From positions 1-48,961 of the forward strand of contig JAFXOV010000051.1 in assembly GCA_017528425.1 (NCBI GenBank): 48,961 nucleotides of DNA, written 5' to 3'. Shown one piece after another: positions 11,301-23,300 of the stretch. The translations under genes were made by a program, and so were the position numbers. Under the pieces are notes generated by a model. That model saw only the letters and a program-made list of their open reading frames with translations, was not told where the DNA came from and ran no database searches. Numbering within the stretch: position 1 is the stretch's first letter; every line of letters begins with the position of its first letter. Origin of the DNA: Elusimicrobiota bacterium. GTDB lineage: Bacteria; Elusimicrobiota; Endomicrobiia; Endomicrobiales; Endomicrobiaceae.

Positions 11301-14300
11301 TTTATTTGTTTCTCAGGCACATCCGGATTACCCATTTCTTCGGTTTCGGAATAGTAAATTTGCAGATTATCGTCCTCTGCATTCGAAAATTCTTCTAAAT
11401 ACAAATAAGCATCGAAATGTTTCTTTATATCCTCAACAGTTTGTGCAAAAGGAGTTTCGGAATAATTCGGATGAAATGTTCTAAATTCCAAAAACGGAAC
11501 ATAAAAGTTAATAAAACTTGTTTCTTTAGCAGGCATACTTCTGCTTTGTTCGTAAATATCCTTATAAACAATCTGTAAATCCACAAGATTTTTTAAATAT
11601 TCGTAAGGTATTGCAGATATATCTCCATTTATAGATATGTTGCCGTTTCTTTTAGGAAGCAAAGTTAAAAGCTTCTTTATTTTTATTTTTTCCTCATCAT
11701 TTAAAGTTAGTACATTATCAACAATATAACATGCTAACAAAGACACACTTTGGCAATAATAATTATTACCCATCATAAAATTTTGAAATTCAATAAGATC
11801 TTCCAATGTTATATTTTCCAATAAATCTCTGTTTATTTTTTCTATATTCATATTAGGATACAAACATACACCATCGGAATATTTTTTATCATGAGTCGCA
11901 TATTCGTCCGTAACAAAATAAAATTTAACATTTGGATTTTTTATTTTTAAGAAATATCCTAAAAAGAAGACATCAAATTTCAAGGTGAAGTTTTTGATTG
12001 CAAAAGCAAAATTTTTCAATTCTTCCGCATCGAAATCATGTTCGGAAATACCGTATCTGTCTATCAATTCATTATAAGAAAAAATCTCTGTAAGACAATA
12101 TATATTTTCCGAAGCATTCAATACTTCAAACAATTGTACCAATTTTTCAAAATCAGTTTTGTCGGAATATAAATCATCAAACAGATTCAACAAAGTATTG
12201 GCCAACATCGGTTTATGTTTGTCCATATATCTTGAAAGTTTTAAAAGATATTCAAGCTTTTCCTGCTTTGTTAATACATCACTTGCCATAACAAAATTAA
12301 TAAAACCTACCGGATCAGTACATGAAACATATAAATCTTTATTTTCTGTCAAAACATTTAATATTATTTTGATACTTTCGTTTTTCTGTTCCTGACTAAA
12401 ACTATCAAATATTGAAGAAAGTTTATACTCGTCAAGCTCATGATACAGGAAAGAAAATCTATCATAAGGAATCAATTCTTCCAACAAAGAACTAATTTCC
12501 TCTCTGGTTAAATATTTATAATTTTTCAAGTAAAAATAAGCCGTTTCTTTCGTATAGGAAGAAATATTTTTTCCGTTATTTTTTCTAAAATCCAAATATG
12601 CATTTAAAGTTGCCTGTGTAGGATCCATAGTTGCAACCATATTGGAAAGAAGATTGGAATTTTTTATTTTTTCGGGTTCTAATGTACTAATACAAAAATC
12701 AAATAATTTTGTTTTTTGCTTATTTTCAAGTTTTTCAATAATGGTATCACTATCGGAAGAACGGAATAAAAGAGAATATATAAATTCTTTTTCTTCGGCA
12801 TTACAGTTTTTTATAAAATCATTTTCTGCTTCCGTAAAAAACTTATAATTACCGTTTAAAATATTATTGATAATAAAATCTTTTGTGGAACTATCATAAA
12901 AATTAACATCATTACTTATATCAAATATACTTATTTGGTCAAAAAATTCAGTTTCGGCAAGAATTTTTTGTAAAGCTTTCCCTTCAAGAGAATAAGTATA
13001 ATTAGTACCCTTGTCAAAATTTGCATCTAAATATTTTTGAAAATCCTGGCCGTATTTTTGCAGAGAAGAAACATTAAGAGTTTGTTGAGTTTTTGTCATA
13101 GATAAAAATACTAATGAAGGGTTCTCTAAAATTTCGGATATTTCTTTCAATCTGTCTTTTGTATCGGGATGTGCATCAAAAAAGACTTGTAACAAATTTG
13201 CATCCGAAAGAAAACTAAGTGCAGTCATCATTTCTTCAACAGCTCTGGGGTTATATCCGGCCTGTTCCAATATAAAAATAGATTCTCTGTCGGCATCATA
13301 TTCTTTCCTTTTATTGTCACCTCGAACAGCACTATAACCTTTATACACCTTGTTATTTTGTGTTGTATGTTGTAATTCATGGGCAAGTATTGCAGCTATA
13401 TGATCTTTTGTAAGCTCTTTTCCTTCTCGTTGCATTTCATTGGCTAATTCATATAACAATTCACTGAAAATGAATACATCTTTACTGTTTATTACGGTAT
13501 AAGCATTTGCTACCGGAGAATAATAATAGTGGATTCTGTATTGTTTTCTTTCTGCCGGTGTAATTTTACCTTGTGCAACCATTGCATCGAGCAAATTTCC
13601 GAATATTTCTTCTATATCTTTTTGCAGTTCCGGATTAGGTTGATATTGATATCTAATATCATTTTGCAAAATAGTCTTTTGCAAATGTTGTTCATATCTG
13701 TCCTTTTCTTCCTGTGATAAATCTCTTCCTTTTTCTTCTTTTGATTCCAATACCGGGATTGTTATTTCTTCTTCTTTTGATTTTTGTTGTGATGTTTGTA
13801 ACAAGAGGTCTTGTCTTCCTATTAATATTACAAATTGGTTCCAAGCATAATGTAAAACTGTTTCGGCAAGTAAAAGTGCCCAAATTGCACCTGTTGCATA
13901 ACCTATTCCGATACTTAATGCTCTTATTACCCATACAACAGCTATCATCCCGGGTTTTACGGAAGAGTCGAAATTATGAGCACTTATGAAATTAGGAAAC
14001 CAAAACGGAATTGCTTCTATAACTGCACCGAGAGCTAACCCAAAACTTGTAAATTTAAAATTTTTACCGGCATCACCTTTATATAATTTCTCACCTAACC
14101 AATCCAATATGTTTCGTGTTAAAGGGATACCTATTTTTCTTTCAATGGTTTTTCCTTTCTCAAAAGAAGAATCTTCAAGATCTTCAAAACCTTCCAAATC
14201 TAAATCCTCGAGATCTAAAAATTCGTCGTCTTCAAGCTCTCCAAAGCCAAAAGGAGAATCCCATTTACTGGATTCATCATAGTAGAATCTAAATACTTTT

Positions 14301-17300
14301 GCAATTGTTGCTTTATAATATTTTTCTTCCCCTATTTGTCTTATTCTTTTTTCTTGAGGTATTTCTTCTGTTATCAAATTTTTTTCTTGATAATGTCGTA
14401 TCGTTCTTGTTTCATCCTTTCTACCATTTACTATTGCTGTTGCTAAATTTTTTTGTTTTTCACTTATTGTTTCATTCCCTAATTCACAATATACGGTAAA
14501 GGGCTGTTCTCCTCCATCATAAGTACAGCTTATATATATCGGTTTTGATAAAGATGCATTCCCCGAAATAAAAGCATTTTGAATCATCTCCAATATTGAA
14601 AATCTAATAGCCGTAATTTCTTCATTATTTATTCTGTAAAAATGATTTCTGGAAGATAATGCCTCTGCTATATCTTCAAACGATTTTAAAAGTTGAAAAT
14701 ATAAAGCAAATAATTGTTCATCCGATAAAGAATCGATATCATAAACATTTGAAAAAGGATATAAAGCAAACAACACCTTATTTCTACCAAAAGACTCCGT
14801 CTTAATAGCTTCTTCTATTTTTATTTTATTTGACTCGATATTTTGATCAAGGAAGATATACTCTACAACATCACAACCGGAATCTTGTTTAAGAGTTTCA
14901 GCTTCCTCTTCCCGTAAAGCTACAATAGGATTGCCTTTTAAACCCGATACTATTTCAGACATGTCTTCGTATTTAATATATTTTATATCTGTTTGCATAT
15001 CTTCGGATGTAACAGAAACGGATTGATTTGAAATGTCTATTTTTATTCCCAAAAATTCTTCTATGCTTTCAACAGATGTATATTTTGATGTTTTTTTGGA
15101 AAAGCCCTCTTTACCTATCGAACTTAAATAAACGCTCAACTTTTTATTTTTTAAACCTATATCTACAGCATTATTGTTATCTTTTTCATACCATGAAGAA
15201 ACTAATTCCATGACTAAAGAATATTGAACTCCGTTCTTTTGTATCAGAACAACTATAGGTTCCGATTCTTCTTCTATTTTTATTTTCGCCTTTTTTGTTT
15301 TATTAAAAAGTCTTTTTTTAATAAAATCCGATAGTTTAAAAAAGCTCTTAAATTTTTCTTTTATAATTTGCATTATTAAAACAGAATTTGTTTTTGGTTT
15401 TAGCGAATAAGAATCTATGTTGTCCAACAATTGTTTCATTTTTTTTGACATTAAAGATTTTAACGGCATTTTAAAAGATTTTGGAAGATTCAAAGTATTT
15501 AAGATATTATTTATCAATCTTTCTAAAGCTTGTTTATCCTCATTTATTATAAACAGTTTGAAATTTGTTATAATATTTTGTAAATTTTCTTCGTTGGAAG
15601 CAACAAGTTTTTCTATTGCAAAATTTATTATTTTCCTGTATCTGTTGGGAACTATTTTTCCCAACAAACCGGAAATATTTGATAATATTTGTTTATTCTT
15701 TAACAAATCATATATAACGGTATCATCCAACAACAATAATATCTTCTCTTTTGCAGACAAATTATCAATATATTTTGCTATTTTACTTAAACCTTGTATA
15801 AACATGAGAAAATCATGATTTTGACTCATATCGATTTGATTAAATATTGTAAAAATTTTCCCGAACTTTATTTCCAAACTATCATTAGAATCCAAAATAG
15901 CAACTATTTCTTTTGTTTTAATACTCGTTTTGTTATACAAATCAATATCATATTGTTTTAACGATTCCATAAAATTGCTGCTATCACTGAGTAACAATGA
16001 AACAAACACCGTTTTTAAATTGTCACTTTTGCTTTTCTCAACATAACCGCAGGCACCCCAATCTATAAACGTTATATTTTTATTTTCATCTATAAAAACA
16101 TTCCCTTCGTGCAAGTCTGCATGGAAAAAGCCATCTACAAAAACTTCTCTAAAAAACTCCAACAATATTTTTGAGTATATTTCAGCTTTTTCTTGTTCGG
16201 AATATATATTTTTTGCATTATCAAAACTTTGTCCGGAGGCTAAAGTTTGTATAAAAGAATCTGCATTATAATTTCCTGCTATATCCGGAGTATGTATATC
16301 TGTTCTTGATAAATTTACTTTAGCTCTTAATAAATTTTCTACTTCATCTTCAAAATTTAACTCTGTATCAAAGACTTGTTTTAAAAACTTAATCGTCGGT
16401 ATCATGCTTCTATTTTGTTGAGGTAAAATATCGGAAAATTTAAAATAATCTATCAACTTTTCCGCTGTATTTAAATCCTGTTCATAATTTTTTAAAACGG
16501 AAGGTCTTTTTATTTTAATTATTCTCTTACTTCCGTCTTTCATATTTATTAAATAGGTAACACCTATAGATGCGGATCCTAAGCACTTACCTACACTTTC
16601 TACATCTTCTAAAATTCCTAAATCTTCCAATTGTTGGAAGACGACTCTTTTTGATAATTGTTCGTTGGAAGATCTGACTTTTGATATTTCTTCATTTATT
16701 ATATAACCTTGTTCTCCTAATCCTTCAAAAGCTTTACTGTTAGACAATATCTGTAATATCTTTACTACGGCAACTCCGGATGCCGCACCCATTGCAACTA
16801 TAAATCTTCCTATCTGTCTTGCTTCTTTCTCTTCCGGTGAAAAATTTGATTTCGATATTGATACCAAAGAATCCGTTAAATCATTTATAAATAATATCTG
16901 TCTTTCGCTGGTGGATCTATACTCATGAGAAGCCAAACTATCCAAAATAATTTTAAAGCTCATTTTTAAAGCTTCTGCTACTTTTTCGTTATTATCTTTT
17001 TTTAGAGAATCAAAAAAAGCATCGGCTAAAGTATTTTTAAGCGTTTCATAATTCTTACCATCAACACCTTCTTCTAATATATCTGCAATTAATTCTCTAA
17101 TAAATTCTGTCCTTTCCGATTTCATCATTGACCAAAAATAATTTCTAATTATTTCTATTTTTGCATCTTCCCCCAAACGTGTGCTCTTTGCATCCCATCC
17201 GTAATCATTTTGAACAGCTATGCCTTTTAGAAAATCAGGTTTGTCTTGTTTATCCGATATTAACCATGAAAGGAATTTTATTTTATCTTCTACAGTCATA

Positions 17301-20300
17301 CCTTTTTTACTTAATACGGTTGCCAATTCTCTATATAAAAAGTTCTTGCCGTTATCTTCAGCATCATTCTGATAGGAATAATATGTTGTTCTGCTCAGAC
17401 ACTCATTATAAGTATCAATATCGATATCGTAATTTTCTAATAATTCGTATATATAATCATCTTTTATTTCAGAAAAACCTTCAAAAAAGAAATCCAGTAA
17501 TTCCAAGTTTTTTTCAACGGATTCAAATACAGATAAATCATCATTATTCTTAATTATTTCATACAACATTCTTGCATATACAACAACTTGGTCTTTTGGC
17601 AAATATTTTTTTACTAAAACAAATGCATTCAATAATTCATTCGTTTGTTGTGCCGTAGGAACAAAATCATAGTCAGGAGTCAATTCGCACCAAACGTTCA
17701 ACACTTCTTCTCCGTGAATATTAATAAAAGCAAAGCTTTTGGTGTCTACCCCGAAACCACATATATTGTGTAAAAGATTTGCCCATAACATATCTACTTC
17801 ATTGCTGAATACAGCATTTTGATTATCGGCATTTTGGTCTTTCCAAGGATAGAAAACATCTTCTATTTCTTTAATTTTCCCTTCAAACTCATTAAAACTG
17901 TTTGTATCGTAAAAACTCTTCCCGAATATTTGTCGATATTGAGAAACTTTATTTTGCCAAATTCTCAACGCAAAAGAAGTACTTAAACCTATTCTTCCAA
18001 TACTGCGATTCATATAATAATCTTTACGTATAGGTATTTCTACGCCTAAAAATCTTTTTAAATGTTCTATAGGAATTTTTTTAAGATCTTCATTGTTTTT
18101 AATCTTGTGGTAAATATTATAAGGATACACATTATCTTTGTAAATGGAATATCTGTATTTTTCTTCTAAAGATAAAGTTTCATCAAATTTCTCAATTGTT
18201 TCTGTATAAGCATCGAAAGGTAAAATTTCACTTAAACGTAGATCTTTTTCATAACAAATCTTAAGTAAAAACTCCAACTGTTCTCTGTTCATACTATTTT
18301 GAACAAATTCTGTTGTGAATTTTTTATGTTCTTCGGAATAATCTTCTCCAAAATAACGTCTTTCACATATAAAGAATATTTTATCAAAATCAAGATTTCT
18401 TCTCTTATTGACAAGTGCAACCGTCATCAGATCAACTATGATCGAAATTTTATTCGAAATCCCCAGTTTGAATAAATCTTGAATATCTTCAGTTGTAAAA
18501 TTATTAAGAACTTCCCTATCAACATTTAATAAAATATTTAACATTGCCGTTTCCAAATCTTTTTTCGAAACATATTTTTCTTCATCAAAATAATTAACTA
18601 CAGTATTAAGAAAACTAAATAATTCTTCCGCACTTTTTATACTATCTATTTCTTTTTTCAATATTTTCGGAATACATTTGTCATAATCCATACGAGAAGA
18701 AACTTGAGAATCAAATTCCATAATGCCGCCCGGGAACAAGAAGCCTAACTTTTCATCCAAAGTACTAAACATATCAAACAATTCTGATTCATATTTTTCA
18801 AGCATTAAAGATTTATACTCACTTGTACAATAATCAGAAAACCATTTGTTTTTTTTCTCTTGAAGCCATTCTGCAAATAAATCTTCATCATGTTCCGATA
18901 CCCATTTATGATATTTTTCATCACCTTCCCATTTATTTCCCTCTTTTTCAAACTTTTTATATGCAAAATCCGTGTGTTTATATATTTCGTACATAGAAGT
19001 AACATCCGGATCTTTTTCTTTTTGATAAGCATCTTCTAATATTTCTCTATTCCTGGCTTCCTTAAAGCGATTATACTTTTCAATTTCTTCCTTCTCTATA
19101 TCCTCTAATATTTTCTTCTTTTGTTCTTCTGTTATGGAACTTACATAGGACTCATAGGTCATTTCCGGATATAACAACTCAAAAAAATCTAGAGTTCTAA
19201 ACATGTGATATCCTGCCGTACCGCCGGTATTAGGCGTAAAGAAAAATTTTCTAATCTTTTCCTTTTGACTTGCAGAAAAATTCTTTTCCTTAGAAAGACA
19301 ATTTCTAAGTTCGGAATATAAATTATACTTTTTAAAATTATCGAACAAATCAAATTTATCAATATAAAAATCAACGGTATCTTTATCTATAATAGCATCG
19401 AAAGAAGTGTATCCTCCAAAATTATCTTCGTTCATAGACAAAAACTTTTGTATTTTAGCGTAATCTTCTTCACCCAAATTACCGCTATTGTGTAAAGCTG
19501 TCACCAAGTAAGATATATTCAAAAAGGATATTCTTTCAAAAAAGTAAAAATAATTTTCAGGTTCTATAATAAAATCAAATATTTCTTTTAATTCGTCCAT
19601 ATTAGGGCATAATTCATATAATTCGGCATTAGAAGGGTAATATCCGTTAAAGGAGTTCATTAAACGAATTATTACTTTTTTCTGATTATCACTGAAATTT
19701 TTTATTCTATCATTAAAAAACGGATAATCTACGGAATTAATATAATATAAAACATCATTTACTTCTACAAATCTGTTAATACTATTAAATATATCTAAAA
19801 TTTTATAAAGTGTTATCTTTTCTCCATATTTTTCGAGTATTTCTTTAATAAATCCTTTTGAGTCTCTTGGACCAACACCTTTCTGGTAATATCCCAATTT
19901 TCCAACAATATCCGATCTTAAATTGTTCTCACCATAATATGGTATACTGCTTTCCAAATTCTTTAAAGGATTAGCTATGCTTCTTAAAAATATGTTTCTA
20001 TCAGATAAAAATGTTTTTATTTTTACAAGCCTGTTTTCTGCATCAGGATGAGCATCAAGTATAGTACGCAAAGAATTATCTTTTCCTTTTTTTTCAATAA
20101 AAACTAAAAACTCCATTAATTCCTGTACACTCATGGGATTATATCCGGCTTTATCCAGCATAAATATTGCTTGAATATCTGAATCATACTCATTTTTTTT
20201 CTGATCTCCTTTATCAGCTACCTTACTGCTATATACTCTTCTATCTTGAACAGTATGCTCCAATTCATGTGCAAGAATTGCAGCTATATGATCTTTACAT

Positions 20301-23300
20301 AAATCTTTAATTTGTTTATTCATGTATTGAGAATATCCAAACATATCCAAATCTTTCTCACTCATAACTTTGTCGCCTCTCATAACAATTCCTTGTAAAT
20401 ATAAAGAAAAAGAGTGGAGCATTCCTGTGGAAATAAATACTGTTTTGGACCCTGAAACAGTGAAAGCATTTATCTCATCGTCTAAATAAAAAACTAATTC
20501 ATAATCTTGCTTTTCTTCTTCAGTTATTTTCCCGAGCGCAACCATCGAATCCAACAAATTATTAAAAACTTCCTGTATTTCTGTTGCTAATTTTCTATCG
20601 TTTTCTTCTGTTATTTCAAGTGTGGAATGGTTTATTCTTACTTTTGTTCTCAATAATGCTTCTTCTGCTGCTTTTTTTTCTTCTTCCGTAAGTTCTCTCG
20701 CCTGTTTTTTTTCTTGAACGGAGGGGACTATAACAGGTTCTAATTTTTTAGATTTGATATATTTTGAGAGTTGTAATAAGAGATCCGTCCTTCCTATTAA
20801 TATTACACCACGATTCCAAAGAAAATGTGCTATTGTTTCGGTAACGAATATTGCCAAAATTGTGCCTGTTGCAAAACCTATCCCGATACTTAATGCTCTT
20901 ACCGCCCATACTACAGCTGTCATTCCCGCTTGTATTGACGGATCAAAATTATGTGCTTTTATAAAGTTGGGACTCCAAAAACTGAATGTTTCTATCAATG
21001 CGCCAAGTGCCACTCCCAAAGTTGTAAATCTGAAATTTTCTCCGGATTTCTCTTTATATACAGCCTTTATTATTCCTATATTTCCTATCTTGTTCAATGC
21101 CTTCTGTGTAGACGGAAGCATCATTTCAGCATAAACTTTATATGTTCCGGCATAAGCGATATCGTTTTTGGCAGTGGCTGTTTCTATATCTCCAACATTT
21201 TGTTCATTCATTATATCGAGAATATCGGCTTCCAACTTACTGTTTTCTTCAATTACTTGTTGATTCGTTACAAACATTGTATTGTTGGATAAATATCTCG
21301 GAGCATCAGCAACATCTTTAAAAGTTAACCTGCCTTTCATTTGTTTTAGTTCTTCTTCTGTTTTTAACTTTAAAAATTTAAGTAAAGAATAAAACAAATT
21401 TGAAACTCTGATTGTTGTTCCGTCTATATCAAGATCTTTTGTGTAACCATAAACGGTTTCTCTACCGGCATCGGTAATTATTTGAGGAAAAGTTGTAATT
21501 CCGTTTGCTTTTAATTCATTAATTATATTGTCGGCAAAGTTGTAAGAATGACAACTTTCAAACATCAACGTTAAATTTTCTAAATTAACACCGTTATTGT
21601 ATGCTTTTATCAGTGCTTTTGATATCTGTTTAACCGAAAGAGCCCCGTTTTCCGAATAAGAAAAAGATTCATCATGTCCATGTCCGTCGAAGATAAAAAC
21701 ACCTTTATCCTGCTTATAATCCTTGAAATGTTCTATAATCCTTAATAAACGATTTACTTCCACAAAATATTCGGTAGTTTTTAAACTGTTAAGATATTCA
21801 ACAAATTCATCTTTGGATATCTTTTTTTTATGTGACCAATCTTCTATAATATCATTTTTTATTATAGTACTTCCGTCCAGTCTATTAACGAAATCCAATA
21901 AGTCTTGTATATCTATTTCATCTTGTTCTATTCCGTTTATAAAATCAAGTACTTTATCCAAGAAAGAAAGTTCAATTACTTCAAAAAGCTCAGGCTTTAT
22001 CTCCAACATTTCAAGAACTTTTTTTAACCCGGCAGGAGTAAATCTGAATCCCGATCCATTATTATTTCTTTCATTGTTATGCAAAGAAAAAACTGCAGTT
22101 TTGTTTGTAAACAGAGTAAGCAGAGAAATAATTTGCCTTATACTGTCATAATATTTTAATGTTCTTTGTATTATCTTTTCTGTCTTATCATATGATAATT
22201 TAAAGAATTTATCACCTGTTATCGAATGTATTCTTCTCGATATACGAATTGCCAATTGATATTGTTTTACAATATCCGTGACATTATTTTCTTCACAATA
22301 TTTTTTAAAACCGACACTTGAAAACACAGACAAAGCTAAACCTTTGTTTTCTGTTTCCAAAGTATCTATTTGATATTGTTTTAAATCGTCGAATAAATCT
22401 ATTATATTTTGAATATTCGAATCAATAATTTTCATTTGCATACTATCGATATCACTAAAAAGCAAATCAACTAAATATTTATTATAAATACCTATATATT
22501 TAAATTGGTCAAGGACAAGCAAATTGACGTTCTTTCCTTTTAAATCTTCAATATATTTTTTCCCGGTATCATCATCCGTTAAATCTATAGAACAAATTAA
22601 ATTCATTATGTAATTAAATTGTTCATCCGTGAAATTATATTTATTCAAAACGGATAGTATGAAATCTATGGTTAATCGATTAATATTAACATCGGAGTTG
22701 TTTTTTGAAGATTTATCAAACTCATATAGCAATTTTCTTTTTTCTATGCTCAAAGATAAGAAATCATATATGTTTTTTCTTGTTCCAAGTTCGGCTATAA
22801 GTCTTGAATCTTCACAAATTTCAAACAGAAATTCAAAATCTCTATCTTCATATCTGTTTTTATTTACAAAATCCAATAATGCGCAAAAGAAATCTTCTTT
22901 TATGAAATCATTATAAGAATCAACAGCATTTGAAAACAAATCACAAAACTTTAATTGTAAAAGTTTTGGCTTTTCAAAGAAAGACATTATTCTTTCTTTT
23001 GTTTCTAAAGCTTTTTCTTCATCGGTTCTAGCCTTATCTTTGTCTATCAAAGCATAAAGGACACCGCAATATTCTTTCTTTATCTCGTTGTTTTTCACGG
23101 ATTTTAGTTCAGCAAGGACTTTACTCAATAATTCGTAGTCGGCCATATTATGGCGACCTAAATATGATATAAAACTTTCAATATCCCTATTATATTGACC
23201 TTCTCTAATAATTTCTCTGCATAAATCTATAATCTCTGAATCAGAAAACCAAAGATCCAACTCATCAGAATAATCATATTCAAAATCTTCTCCATAAAAA

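Noticed and set aside
13692-14499. Open frames on both strands opposite or beside the giant gene
   Set aside because: They overlap the continuous coding frame whose protein shows clear domains, and they have no ribosome sites or family motifs.
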